From: Phlebopus portentosus
Taxonomy: Eukaryota; Basidiomycota; Agaricomycetes; Boletales; Boletinellaceae
NCBI GenBank assembly: GCA_037892935.1
Contig: JAYXKI010000008.1
Coordinates: 620,001 to 684,000 of the forward strand
DNA: 64,000 nucleotides
Direction of reading: 5' to 3'
In this document: positions 1-15,200 of the stretch, piece after piece
Layout: each line of letters opens with the position of its first letter
Numbering within the stretch: position 1 is the first letter of the stretch
Position numbers and translations under genes: made by a program
Notes under the pieces: model-generated
Seen by the model: the letters and a program-made list of their open reading frames with translations, nothing else
What the model was told of the DNA's origin: nothing
Databases searched by the model: none

Positions 1-967
1 TATATTCCTTTATATCAGTGCTAATTGCTCGTTTCCCGTCTATTCGTCATACTATACTAGGCGTTCATTGTAGCCCACGGTGCGCCTTCCTTTCCCTCCC
101 TTCACATTCCTCATGAAGTAGTAACTGATCCGATCATCCGTTCACATCATCCCACCAGACCGTCTTCATAAGGCAAAAAGAAGAAATTTCACGTATAACG
201 AGTTGTATGACACGGTCGTGTGCGTATCTCATGAAGAAACTTCTCTTTTGTATTCTCGAATAAAGTTGTCACGGATACTAACACGATTCATCGACAGTGC
301 TATATTGGAAGAGAAGAAGTTTGAGCAGAAACCTCAACTTTCGGGCACTGATGATCAAATCGTGCGTGTTTTTTCGCTTTCGCGTTGATACATTGTCGAT
401 TGCTAATCCATTATTGTTTTTGAAACACTTTCTTCTGATTGTACAGCTGAATATAAAAGTTGGATACTAGACGGATTGATACTGCTTTTCGATTGAAGAA
501 AAAGCAGCAGAAGGGGGAACGACGCGTGCAGTTTCTCGTCTTTGCATAAGGCTTATGTAGTCGATCACACAGAGATGTTCTGTGTGCTCATGCACGATTC
601 ACAATCATCAGTTATTTATTTTACATAGAAAGCGTGGGTAGGCCATGATTGCGGATGTTGGCGTTGGAGAAATCTCTGCAGGACCATCTTTATTCGTCTC
701 GGATTACCCTCTACACAAAGTCCTTTGCCATTTCTGCGGTTCTGAGGATGTTCGTCGCTTTGCTTGCCCATTACAGTAGATAGATGTATATTGCAAGTGC
801 ACATACATTTCTGGATTACGAGTATGTATGTGTACCTATTCCCCTTGAGTGCGAAATGGGACATCCTTTCTAGGATACCAGATCCAGTTCGTACGCGTGT
901 CTACGCATTGTTGCCCCGACTTCCTCTAGATAAATTGAGGCGTCTTCTTCCAAGACAAGTAAACCAA
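1..967. other. Intergenic / downstream region, no gene recognised
   Basis: This stretch lies beyond the stop of the fructose-2,6-bisphosphatase gene and runs to the window edge. The open frames here are short, lack recognisable motifs and cannot be joined by plausible splice sites into a known protein. Part of it is presumably the 3' untranslated region of the minus-strand gene. Confidence 0.5.
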
Positions 968-3375
<2,408 letters not shown>

Positions 3376-3733
3376 CCTGGTAGGGACTTGAAGTGACGAA
3401 GATAGCAAGTGGCTGAGCTCAGTTCCAGTCCAGGATCGTGATTTCGCGATTCGAATGAATAGAAGAGGAGACTACTACAACGTGAATTTCTTCCTCGACG
3501 ATGGCGAGTAGAATACAGTAAAATGCTCTAAATTTCGATGATACAAGGCGATGTCTAACGTCTAGCCTCGGCAGAAGATGAGAGTTGAAAGCAAAGCAGA
3601 AGAATGAGCGCGGTGTCGCGAAGACCACGGAGACGAGCAGTAATTTCAGTTGCCGGAACAGCCCGGCCCCGCACAGTCCGCACACGTTCTTCCTCTTTCC
3701 TTTCCTTACTCATCGTCACTCACAGCGACAACG
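3376..3733. promoter_or_regulatory. Shared divergent promoter region
   Basis: 358 nt between the start codons of the phosphofructokinase-2 gene (-) and the PHO13-like gene (+). It must hold both 5' untranslated regions and promoters. I see no clear TATA box or other recognisable element. Confidence 0.4.
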
Positions 3734-5101
3734 ATGACCGTGACGACGAACGGCGCATCCAGCACCAAACCCAGCAGTCCTCGGCGGCTGCACGCACCAC
3801 AAGACTACGCTGAGCTCCTCGACAGATACGATACCTGGCTGTTTGACTGTGATGGTGTGCTTTGGCGCGGGACCACGCTTATTGACGGCGCAAGCGAGTT
3901 CCTCCAGCTTTTGCGTTCTAAAAGTCTGTTCGTTCATTCTTTTTGTTTGTTCAGACCGTGTTAATTTCACTGAATCTCTGTCTTGCCGCAATTTGTGATG
4001 TGTAGAAAAAGTGTCATTTTTGTGACGAATAATGCTGCCACTTCACGCCCATCTTACAAGAAGAAATTTGACAAGCTGGGGATTGAGGCGCACGTCGTAT
4101 GTTCCTTCGAGAATATGAATTTTCTTCATTGATTAACAGGTTCACCGCGACTGGAACTAGGACGAGATATTCGGTTCGGCATTCGCAGCAGCCGTCTACC
4201 TATCCACAGTAATCAACTTCCCGAAGGACAAGAAGGTATTCGTCATCGGCATGAAAGGTCTTGAGGAAGAACTACGCGAGGAGGGGATCTCCTTCGTTGG
4301 CGGAACAGTACGTACGCTTGTCCTTTCCTGTACTTCCACCCATATTTAAACGAAGCGATGTGTGCGTAGAACCCCGAAGACAACACCCTCGTGCCCTTCA
4401 ACCCGACATCCTACACTCCAGACCCAAGCATCGGCGCCGTCCTCTGCGGCCTCGATACCGCCATCAACTACACCAAGCTGAGCAAGGCGTTCATCCATCT
4501 CCACACAGACCCAACGTGTCTGTTCCTCGCTACAAACGAGGACAGTACGTATCCCGCACAGGGAGGAGTACTACTTCCCGGTGCGGGTGCTATTAGTGCC
4601 CCGCTTAGGTTCGCGCTTGGAAGGAATCCGGTATGCTTGGGGAAGCCGGAGAGGGTTATGTTGGATTGTATCAGGGCGAAGTCAGTGGTGTAGAGTTTCA
4701 TCGAAATCATTCGTGTATATCTGATTGTGGGTTCTTTAATCCGTAGGCACGGCTTCGATCCGCAACGAACAATCATGGTCGGCGACCGACTCAACACCGA
4801 CATCCTCTTTGGCAAACAAGGCGGTCTCTCCACATTGCTCGTCCTCACAGGTAATGTCTCTTACGTCTCCCTCCCCTTTTTATTGACGATCCTCCCCCCC
4901 CCCCCCCCCCTTCCCCGCGGGCGCTATCAACGTCTTCCTCAACTCTCGGCGATCATCTCCCGCCGATCATTCTTGGGATGGTATCCTGAAGGCATCGCAA
5001 AAGAAACGGACCTCCTGCCCGAAAACGCCCCACCGGCGTTACCGGACTACGTCACAAACTCAATAGATGACTTGAGGAAAGCAGAAAAGCTATATAACTA
5101 G
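3734..5101 (+). CDS. PHO13: PHO13-type HAD phosphatase (4-nitrophenylphosphatase / phosphoglycolate phosphatase family)
   Basis: HAD-superfamily small-molecule phosphatase. Family members hydrolyse phosphoglycolate and other metabolic side products in the cytosol. The nucleophile motif DCDGVLW is at about 3845-3868 (DxD), motif II is [10 protein letters not shown] near 4015-4040, and the C-terminal metal-binding motif is [10 protein letters not shown] near 4773-4803, followed by FGKQGG. At least five introns are needed. The first appears to run from about 3932 to 4004, joining SKSL to KSVIFVTNN. The last intron begins after LTG near 4851, contains a run of 17 C (4894-4910) and ends at about 4990, joining to GIAKETDLL. 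The protein ends LRKAEKLYN. The start ATG at 3734 gives a short Ser/Thr-rich leader before the HAD core. The exact substrate in this fungus is inference. Confidence 0.9.
4894..4910. repeat. Poly-C tract (17 C)
   Basis: Uninterrupted C homopolymer inside the last intron of the PHO13-like gene. Its length is likely to vary and may be imprecise in the assembly. Confidence 0.9.
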
Positions 5102-5395
5102 AGACCGAGATTCACTAGAGATTGGAATCGATCCATCATAGAATCATTCACATATTGCAAGTCCGGCAGTGATGGATGCGCCGGAGTGGTCAAGTGTACC
5201 TTACTCTTATGGTGTGTTGATTATTTGAAATAGAATGTATTAGAAGATTGGAATAGATTGAATAGATTTGAATAGATCGCGTTGGATAGTGATAAAAATA
5301 AGACAGACGAAATCGAGGAAAGAATTTACAGCAAAAAGAATGCGGAGAAATACAATACGGCAAATACTGTACTTCGTGTAAGAAGACTGACAACC

Positions 5396-8300
5396 CTACA
5401 CGTAAACCTTCTTCCTCTTCGGTGCCTACACACGAGTTAATCTCAGTTCTACCACCGTACAACATTTATGGAAATGACACTTACGAATTCCATCGTAGAC
5501 GAAAGCTGCGCGACTTGAGACCTCTCGCCCAAAACGATTCTGAATATTTCAAAAAAAAAAAAAAAAAAAAAAAAAGGGATTAAAGAGAAGAAGGAAGGAA
5601 GAGTCAGCCTCCTGTGACTTCTTACTCTCGCAGAGAGATATGGAGAGTCCGCGGAAGAAGAGAGACGACTCGAATGACTTACCTGATTCTATCGAGTAGT
5701 TCCTCGTACGTATAGTCGACAAGCGTGGTCGTTGAACGGGTTGAAGATAGACCTTGGCCTCCGTTCTTCTCTTTCAAGAGGTCGCCTGCACCGCAAAGCG
5801 AGAAATCATCAGTTCGTTGCATTCATTCCCATCGCCATGGTCAAACAGCATCAGAGCGCCGTTTAGGAAAGAAACTTACGATTAGCCTTGATGAACGCCT
5901 ACAGACGCGGAGTCGAGCCAGTATCAGTGCATGAAAAGAAAGCCAAGACAAGGTGGAACACGATGACTCACAGAGCTCATAGCCCCAACAGCCGTCCCTC
6001 TGATCTTCGTATCTGCGCTCGTTTGCTTATCTTGACAACCACTCCACAGGATCTGAAGAAAGTTTCATCAATAACTTCAGAGGCTCAGCCAAAAAGCCTT
6101 GAAGTGACCCACGATCGTGCCGCCATTATTTAGTATCCCGATCTCCTCTGCGGTGTACTGCTTTCGGAAGTCTACCTTTGTCATACGGCCATTGGCGAGC
6201 TATTTATTCAGACAGGATGTCAGAGCTGGTCGGTTTTGAAGGTCACTGAGAAATAGCGTACCGTGTACGGTAGGTCTGTGTAGATATAGAAAACGAGACA
6301 CCGTCACAACGTCGTCGTCAATTACTTACAAAACGCTAGGAGAACACCGGGGATAATGTCTTACCGAGAATGGAACCAGAATGACAAGACTGATATGTGA
6401 ATGAGACGGTCAAAGCGTCGATGTTGTCATTGAGGCGATAAATAGATAAGAGTAACTGATTGTACGTACGTCAAATAGAGCCTGCCACATTCGATTTGAT
6501 ATAAAGGAGTTTAGCAAGTGATTCTGGAGCATATGAACTCGAAGGAGGTAGACTCACAGTAAGCTGTGAACCCTTGGGGATCCTGACCTAGTTAAATAAG
6601 GTGATGTTAAGATGCCTCTTCCAGCGGAAGAAAGGGAAACAGAAAATAAGAAACGGAGCGTACGAGGATCCTGTGCATTTCCTGTGAAAAGATAATAATA
6701 TTTAATCTTATTGTCAGTATCTGAGACCCTTGCAACTAAAACTTCGGATCAGAATACTCACGTCGTCGACTATCATGCCCTTAGACATGCGCCTAAAATC
6801 CACCGGATATATACCTAGTTATGAGAGAACCCAAGATTAGATGGTCGGAGGAGGCGATATGTTCGACGAGCCCGAGGAACCAAGGTACGTACATTCATCC
6901 TTCCCGTCCAGTTCGTCACCTCCCCAGTCCGGTGTCTGTCCACCGTGTCCAGAATCTTTCAATCAAGCGTCAGCATTTCAGCAAATGTCAAGATAAGTAC
7001 TTGAAGCGAGAAGAAGGCAATAAACTAAAAAAAGGAGAGAACGGAATCCTACAATGCAAGAACAAGTAATCTCCTGGCTCCGCTTTACGCACGAATCTCT
7101 TCATATGCGTTAGGATATTCTTCTTTGTAGGTGACTTGAAGGGTTTGACGTCCATGAGGATGTCCATATTCTTGTCTTCGTAACCATTATCCTCTAAGAA
7201 AAGACAGCGAGGCTTAGCTGAATCCGAGACCGAGGAATAGCAAGAGAAGGGAGTTAAAAAAGGAGACTTACTGAGATAGTTGTATATATTCTTGACATCG
7301 TTCCTACATCCCTTCAACTCGCCCTTCTGGCCCGAGTAATTGGTGCCGATCTAAAAAAATTAAGCTCTTTTATGCTAGGTGCAGGGCATATCGAAGACTT
7401 ACTAGCAACGCTCTCTTGGTCCCTCCTCTCCACATCGGATCACTCGGGAAGATCTGTACTTTCATGCCTGTTTTATCTCTCTCAAACTCCATCGGTATGC
7501 AATAGTGATCCTCCCTCCAAAACGCCTTCGTGTCGTTCTCATTTAGATCCCTTTCGTCTACTTGTACACCTTGGTCTCTGACCTCCCCTCCTGCATTAAC
7601 TGTAGAAGCACATCTCTTGCAAAAGACATCTTTGAAAGGAGAATTGCCGAGTCTTCTGTTGATGATGTCTTCCATTTCTTTCGTATACGGTTTGCCGAGA
7701 GGCCAAGATTGACCGCAGACCGGACAGAGTTCTTGAGGTGGATTCTGAAGGTCGACACGTTCACCTGTTTGGGGATCGACGTATATTGGGAATCCACAAA
7801 TAGCGCATTTGGCTTCTACATATTCTCGTGAGGGTTCATTAGAACCTTGAGAAGTGAATTGGGTATCGATGCCTAGTGTTGCGGCAGTTGTGTCATTGAA
7901 TGAATGTTCGTGACCATAATTATGACTGTGATCATCGGTAGGAGTCTGTTTTGTTGTTCTTGGCGTTTCTGCTTGTTCGCTGGTAACATGAACATTCGTC
8001 TTGCCGGGTCGAGACTGAGAGGACTGTACACCTTTATCCTTACTCGCTTGTTTCGTTGCTTCATCTGAGCGATACTCTGCAGCAAATGCAAGTCAGTAGC
8101 AGTAACAAAGCATATTGTATCCACAAAACCTGTCGTCGATCTCCTTATAGATTTCCGCCGTTCTGCTTTTGCGTAACCTCCTTGTCCTTGTCTTCGTCGG
8201 GCTCGTTCGGCCTCATTTCGATTCGGAACTTTCAATCTTTGAGTATTCCCTTCCTCTTTCGTAGCTTTCTTCTTCTCTTTGCCTTGGACCATATTACCTT

Positions 8301-9030
8301 CTTTCGCCGGAGACGGAGCTTCATCGATGCGTATTTCTGGAAGATTCATCGATAGCCCAGCTTCAGGCTCGTCATTAAGCATTGCTTCTGGGACTGTTGG
8401 AGGATTTCCAGTGTTGTCTTTCACCTTTTCCTTTGGAGAACGCTTGCGCTCGCCTTCACGCTGAGAGTCAGGTGCAAGGCGAGAGCTTTGCGATTGTCGT
8501 CTTGCTGTAGACAGAGTAGCTGTCGGCCCGTGCCTCAGAGAATCAGCCTCCGTTGTCTTGCCACTAGGAATGTTAGACTTCTGAGATGTCTCCTCTCTTT
8601 CTACGGCACGTTTACCAGTTCGTTTCTGAGACTCGGCTGGTTTCTCGTTTGTGGGCTGGTCGTTCTCAGTTTTCACTGCATGAGTACTCTTAAGTCCAGA
8701 TTTTACATGGTCAAAGATTGATCCGAAGAGCCTTCCACCTTTATCATTCTCTGCTTGAACAAGGCATTAGCTCAATTACAAAACGAAGAACTCGAGTCCC
8801 CAACCTGCGTCCATTTGCGCCTCTTTCTTCTTGTCTTTCTCTTCCAGTGGACGGTTAGGCGAGATTCCAGCAGCTGCATTTCTCTCCTGTCTTTTATGTT
8901 GATTCGGAGGACGGGCTTTGGAGTAGTGTCAGCGGCAGAAGGTCAATGTAGAGTGAATAAACTGACATTCTACGGGTCTCTCCTGCCTCTTCGTTCCGTC
9001 GCCCGCATTACTACCTAGTGTTCCAGGCAT
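5396..9030 (-). CDS. Metacaspase (caspase-like cysteine protease, clan CD) with long N-terminal zinc-knuckle extension
   Basis: Type I metacaspase, an Arg/Lys-specific, calcium-dependent cysteine protease family linked to protein quality control and cell death. The caspase core is complete: GTNYSGQKGELKGCRNDV, then HYSGHGG with catalytic His at 6945-6947 (exon junction inside the motif), then YPVDFR, then DSCHSGS with catalytic Cys at 6384-6386, then CQDKQTSADT. The model starts at ATG 9028-9030 (MPGTLGSNAG) and ends with a basic tail, APKRKKVYV, stop 5396-5398. Before the core lie several hundred Lys/Glu/Ser-rich residues and a Cys-rich stretch (about 7815-7610) with three CxxC pairs: CAIC, CPVC, CKRC. 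Typical fungal metacaspases have a shorter Gln/Pro/Tyr-rich prodomain. The minus strand of 5551-5575 gives a T25 tract near an acceptor. The caspase core is certain. Joining the N-terminal exons to it is well supported by open frames but was not checked against RNA. Confidence 0.88.
5551..5575. repeat. Poly-A tract (25 A; poly-T on the metacaspase strand)
   Basis: Homopolymer in a metacaspase intron. Read on the minus strand it is a T25 run about 10 nt before the acceptor of the penultimate exon, so it acts as, or overlaps, the polypyrimidine tract. Confidence 0.85.
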
Positions 9031-9547
9031 CACAAGAGAGTGTCAGGTAAGGAGGGCATGTACTAGCAAACGAGGACTCAAGCAATGGAAAGGGAAGTTA
9101 ACACAAGAATCCAGGGACATAAGAGTCTCGCCACGACGGTGCGAGCAAAGTAAACAAGTATCGCAGTCTCGAGCTGGCCGCTGCGCGAGATTGCAATGAA
9201 GCCAAGATGTATTCTTCATCACTTGAGCTGCTCAGCTTCTCTTAACGATATCATAAAAGGCGTAGATCCTTGAGAATGAACAGCAAGCACAGAAAACGCA
9301 AAAGACGCCTGCGGGTACTTTCTTACGAGCAATTTGGGAGCGACAGTGCAAAGTAGCCCTGCATTGAGCTCATATTGTCCATCGAATTTATTAAAGACCG
9401 TTAGAAAATTCGCGGTAGATATGGATGAAGAAGAGGACAAGGGATGATTTGCGTGCGTAAAATGGGCTGACGCCGCACGCGTGACCGCCGGGTCGCTTGC
9501 CCTGGCTCGCGACTTGATTTTGTACCGCGACGACTGCGACTGCGACG
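9031..9547. promoter_or_regulatory. Divergent promoter region between metacaspase and LCB1
   Basis: 517 nt between two start codons on opposite strands. It holds both 5' regions. I recognise no conserved element. Confidence 0.35.
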
Positions 9548-11377
9548 ATGGACTCCGAGTCGTCCCAGACTGTCCTGCTCTTCCTCACTTATGTGCTACA
9601 CCTTGCAGAGGATGCTTTCTACAAGATCCCAGGCTCTGCCGTCGTTGCTCGCTATGTCAAGTCGTCCCACCAGAACGATCCAGGTCGTACCGTCCTTGAG
9701 CTCATCCTCTTCCTTTTCGCCGTCCGTACTTTGCTCCAGTCGCGTACTCGTGCTGATAAGAATTTCATAAAGTACACAGAGGAGGCGAGTTAGCTATTAC
9801 AACTGTTTCCACTAGGCTTGTATTGAGAATCGCGTTTTTTTCTCGCGTTTTATTGACATGTGTAGGAAATCGACGAACTTGTAGACGAGTGGAACCCTGA
9901 ACCGCTTGCTGCTCCTCTTGACGCAATCGAAAAGAGTGACTTCAATGCCATTCCGGCCATCCAAGGTGCTAATGGACCCAAGCCAAAACTTCTAAGCAAT
10001 GGGAAAGCCGTCATCAATCTGGCGAGTTTCAATTTTGCTGGTCTGGCTGGTAACGAACACATCAAGGAGCGTGCTATTGAAACCCTCCGGAAGTATGGTC
10101 TGGGAAGTTGCAGCCCGCCTGGGTTCTATGGCTCTCTTGGTACGTTTATTTCGTCGTCGTTAAAAGTAGGTTTGTAACGATTTCATGCGATTTAGATGTA
10201 CACATACAGCTCGAACGGGACATCGCCGATTTTCTTGGCACAGAAGACTGCATCCTCTACTCCCAAGATTTCACGACACCTGCATCAGTCATCGGAGCTT
10301 TCTGTAAACGTGGTGATGTGATCGTAGCGGATAGAGGTATTAACTTCGCTCTACAAAAGGGTTTACAAATCTCCCGCTCGACTGTGCGCTGGTACGATCA
10401 TAATGATTTGAAGAGTCTTGAAGACGTCCTGCAAAGCGTTGAGAAAGAGAGGAGGAAGAAGAAGTTGCCTCTCACCAGACGGTTCATCGTTACAGAGGGT
10501 ATCTTCGAATTCGATGGCGCTCTTTTAGATTTGCCTAAAGTCGTGAGTCTTGAATTTTCAGTCTGAGTCAGATGTCTTTACTAATCACTAAACTCTGAAA
10601 ACACAGATTGAACTCAAGGAAAAGTACAAATTTCGTCTCGTCCTCGACGAATCTTTCTCCTTTGGAACAGTCGGTCGAACCGGTCGCGGGCTTACTGAGC
10701 TCTACAATGTCCCCGCCCCTTCCGTCGATATGATCATTGGTTCTGTGTCCAAATCTCTTTGTGCAAGTGGAGGTTTCTGCGCTGCCCCCCGTATCATAAC
10801 AGAACACCAACGGATCAATGGCACTTCATTCGTCTTTTCGGCTGCTATGCCACCTTTACTCGCTGTGGCTGCGTCAGAGGGGATTAGTATTCTGAGAGAT
10901 ACCCCAAGCGTGATGGAGGGTTTGAGGGAGAATATCAGAGTTATTAGGACTGTGCTTGAGAGACTAGAGTGTATAATTATCGCTTCGCACCCTGCGAGTC
11001 CGATCATACACATCTACGTCAAATCTCCAAGCGCGAACTCACTCGCTCCTCCCTCGTCGGATACTCCCGCCCCAGCATCGTCCAAATCTTCCCCGCACGC
11101 GCACGGAGGGAAGAGCAATCCATCATCCGTCATACCCTCTTCCCCGCCCAAGTTCAACCTTCACGAAGAAGAGAGGCTCCTCCAGCAAGTCGTCGAAGAA
11201 TGTTTGGCGCAGGGTGTCATGCTCACGCGCGCTAAGCATTTGCATGGACTGGAGTATTACGACCCCCGCCCGAGTATCCGCTTGGCTATTACTGTCGCGC
11301 TGTCGAAGAAGGACTGCGAGAAGGCTGTGGGCGTTGTGAAGAATGTGCTTGTTAAGGTATTAGGGAAGAGGAGGTAG
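9548..11377 (+). CDS. LCB1: Serine palmitoyltransferase subunit 1 (LCB1)
   Basis: Subunit of the ER enzyme that condenses serine with palmitoyl-CoA, the first step of sphingolipid synthesis; it works as a heterodimer with LCB2. The N-terminus (MDSESSQTVLLFLTYVL) leads into a membrane segment, followed by EIDELVDEWNPEPL, a family signature, then the alpha-oxoamine synthase fold: NLASFNFAGL, YGLGSCSPPGFYG, DESFSFGTVGRTGRG and TSFVFSAAMPP. The first intron (9785-9865) starts with GC rather than GT; phase and conserved flanks support it. Two further introns lie near 10139-10195 and 10542-10605. Unusually, the segment GSVSKSLCASGGF has a lysine (codon 10751-10753) at the place where LCB2 carries its PLP-binding lysine, which LCB1 proteins normally lack. 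An Ala/Ser/Pro-rich insert (about 11030-11150) interrupts the C-terminal domain. The gene converges on the chitin synthase gene. Confidence 0.93.
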
Positions 11378-12240
11378 GTGAATGTATGATCAGATGGATG
11401 AATAGGCCGAAGGTATTGGATTCCGCTCGTACTTATTCACTCGTACTTTGCGCACATTTCGGCTCCTACGAGCAATACCCAATTTTAGAGGTGGTCTTTA
11501 TTTGTACTCGATTCTTGATTAATAGACTCAATACTCTTGACTCGAAATCCTCTTTTTGCCAGACAGCGACCTGGAGCGCAAAAATGTGTTGTATTCTCGA
11601 TCGTGTGCTTAGTGCCTTTATTTTGGATGAACATTTGACGAAATCTCTGTTCTTGTCTATCCTCATGTCCTGCCCTGAAAACTTTTGTGTAACTATGTTC
11701 TCACATGTAATTGTGTATCTCCTGATCCTCTGGAGCGTGCGGATGCGAGAACTGTCAACTCCATACCATGAATCAGGAAAGTAAATAAGACAGAAGGCGT
11801 GTTCATTTTAGACATACGATATAATTCTAAGTGATGCGAGCGAGAGCGAGCGAGCAGGGACACTACGTAAATAGAGAGTGCGTCGAGAAAGTCTGGGCGA
11901 TCCTAAAGAGGTAAAAATGTGTATGTGATGCGTACCTAGGTACTTACTATGAAGGTGCAGAAAGCGTAGAAAATTGTCCGAAAACTAAAGGTAAAGAGAG
12001 AACAATTAAATGATCATAAGACTGAGGGAAAAGAGTGGCCGACGAAGAAAGCATATCGAATCGAATCGACGTCATGAAAGAAAGAAGGAAGGAAAAGGAA
12101 GCACTATCCGTACAGAATCAATGTCACTGTCCCACGAGAAGTCCAGGAGCTACGTATGCATGGCCATGATATGATATCGAGAGAAATGAAGAAAAAAGCA
12201 ACACAGTGCGAACTGCGGTCAATCATAACTTTGTCAAGAC
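11378..12240. other. Intergenic region between convergent genes
   Basis: Holds the 3' regions of LCB1 (+) and chitin synthase (-). A 132-codon open frame at 11386-11784 has no recognisable motif and lies directly after the LCB1 stop, so I treat it as untranslated sequence. Confidence 0.45.
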
Positions 12241-15200
12241 TCATGATGACTGAGCAAGGATGACACGATCAATCGTCGCATTGATAACCGCCTTCCTCGA
12301 AGCCAAATCCATGCCAAACATAGTCTCCAAACGCTGTCGGACTTGTTTCTTCGTAACAGTATTGAAGTCAGCATCTCTGAGTACTTCGCGCACCGCGTCC
12401 TCCAGTTCGGCGTCGCTCGGCCCTCCAAAGAAGTCTGCGTCCTCTGGACTTCGCGTCATTGGAATGGGCATATCGAGGTAATTCGTTACCGGACGTGATG
12501 GTGTTGGTTGTTGAAGCACGCCCATGCCCATCTCGCTCATCGACCGAGTGCCATAGCCGCCGCCGCCGCCGCCGATCGGAGTGTTCCGACCAGATTGATA
12601 TCCGGGCGGCGGGTACATTTGATGCATCTGGAACTGCGAAGGCGCTGGGGAGTAACTGCGGGCTTGAGGCTCGTAGTACGTCTCGCGACCATAGATCGAC
12701 GCTGTTCGCGATTCGGCGTAACCATCGTTCTTCATCTTTGACGGAGGTACCCATGAACCAATGCTGTGATTCGATTCTTTGTCCCAAAGTTCATTTTCGT
12801 ATTCCGTCCAGCTCTTCAAAGGAATCGATCGAGGATCGAACTTGCCCTCATCCTATTTCAAAGGTCAATATCATCCAACAAAGGAGTTGACTAGATGATA
12901 AACTTACGTGAACAATCATCTTCTTGCCCTTCTCTCCCAACACGATACGCGTAGCACCCCAAGAGAAATCATCCATCTTCCAGAACGAATAAAGAGGTAC
13001 GGCAAAAGAGAACACCGGGATGGCTGCGATGTAGAATATCATCCACCCAATCATATCCCACTTCCGGCGGAAGAGGAAGATGAGCGCTTGCAGACCGTAT
13101 GTAGCAGCCAACATGATAATCGACCACATTGGAACGGATTGTCCGTCGTGCACAACGAGATAGATCAGGTATACAATCTGAATGATATTGGAAATACAAG
13201 TGTTACTTAGTTCGGCTGAGACATCTGTGAAATTTTTGACTTACGTAGGCAACCGTGACTGGTTGAATAATCGTAGATAACAGATCCACGAAGACAATAA
13301 AGCGCATAGAGAAACAGCAGAACCCGCAAAGTCTGTCCAAGAAAACAAGTTCGCCCAAGTTGTGCACCGTTGAGTTGATCCAGCGACGACGTTGGGACAA
13401 AAGAACCTTCCCTTCATCCGGAGCAGTGGTGAAGGCTCTCGCATCTCGAACAAACTGCGTCTTGTAACTCGGGAAATGCTTCAGCAAAAGCGTCGTAAGA
13501 TAACGATCCTCTCCGAGATGCAATAGATTTTTCATGTGCAAAGTATCAACGCGATTCTCCGAGTAGTCATTTACGACCGAGTTCGCGATGAACAGAGGTT
13601 TGTGTGTGTCAGGTGTTCGCAAACGGTACAGTGTGAAACAACCTGGAAGACACGTCACAGAACCGAACAAGCTTTCGAATGCCTTCGCAAGATGATGCGA
13701 AATGTAGTACTCGTACACCTGAATCAAGCTTAGCAAGTATGACATACATAATGCATCTTGACTGCTCACCTGCATCATCGTGACGATTGACTGCTTGGAG
13801 TTCGAAAGCGACGTCTCACCGCACACGCCGAGGGCTTTCTTATCGTGAACCATACTGGACCATAGCTATCAGCACCGGTGATTATAATAACTGGTAAGGA
13901 ATGACTTACGCTGAAACAAGCCGATTCAAAGAAAGAGGGTCTACAACCGTATCGGCATCAATCATGAACAGATACTCGTAGAACGACGGATTGACACCAA
14001 TAACGTTCTTGATCTGATGGTAGATCTCGAGCTCTAAAGGATTCATCGGTGAATTGAAATGAACCTAGTCCAGTACAAAAAAAGGTCAAAATTGAGTCTC
14101 CCCTAGTAAACAAATTGCATACCTTGTTCAAGAAATGCATTAGCAGCATCTGTGTATCACGTTTGCCACGGTTGCCTGGCTTGGAACGCTCCGTGGGCTT
14201 TCCGACCTTGGCCACGACAATATACGGCACGACGTGCCCAGCACACTCGTAAAGACCCGAGTAAACTTTGCCCATATTGTGTTGTTTTGCACCTTCGCCG
14301 AGCGACAAGAAGCTGAGTGGCTCCGGATCGATGTTCGGGTCAGCACCAAGAATATCCAAAACGATACGCGGAGTGGGACGGTCGTTCCCTGAACCGACGA
14401 TATTACCATCACAAATGACAAAAATCAACTTGCGTTTGTCGTCGTACTTCAATTTCGCTAGCGAGTCGATAGTCTTGCGCATCGACTCTTCGCCTTCCGT
14501 GTAACAAGGCACCTGGCAGATGATAAACTTGTCATGATCCTCGGGTGCACGCGAACTACCGAAACTTATAGCAGCAAGGAACTTGAAGCCGATGATGCAA
14601 ACCATCATGATCGACACAGCCAAAAGGATGTACGTTGCAAACAGGCATTTAGCAGAGTTACGATGGTCTTGCTTCCCAATAACGAACAAGTTTCGCAGAC
14701 AGGTTTTCTGACGAGCGATTACGTCGCTGTCAAGAGACAGAGCATCGAGTTCTTTTGTGATGTCCGTTCCGCCGGCGAATTTGAAGAGATCGACGATACT
14801 GCTGTCCATGTAATCTACATCGACATCGGACGGCGCTTGGTACCCATCTGGAGCCTGAACACTGGGCGGGTAATTGATGTAGTCCGTCAGATCATAGACG
14901 AGTCCGTTGTAAATCGCGACCGAGTCCCCGGACTCCGCAAGGCTTTTCACTTCCTTCGCCGTATAGCCGACGAAACCAACACGATAGTTCCATCGCATCA
15001 GGGTCATGCTTTCGAAGTACCAGTCCGGGCGCGAATCATTCGTCCAGGCACGGAAATCATGATACTGCGCATAAGTGTCCGTGCTGTTCTTCGAGTCAAG
15101 CGACACGTATGGGTTGACGGAGCCAGTAACACCGTTGCAGACAGCAGACACCTGGACTGGGAAAATATCGTCCGCACTCGTGCCCGCGTAATTCTCGAGC

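Noticed and set aside
8056..8355. Plus-strand frame of about 99 codons
   Set aside because: Antisense shadow of the metacaspase N-terminal exons.
11386..11784. 132-codon frame after LCB1
   Set aside because: No motif, lies just after the LCB1 stop, and composition fits a 3' untranslated region.
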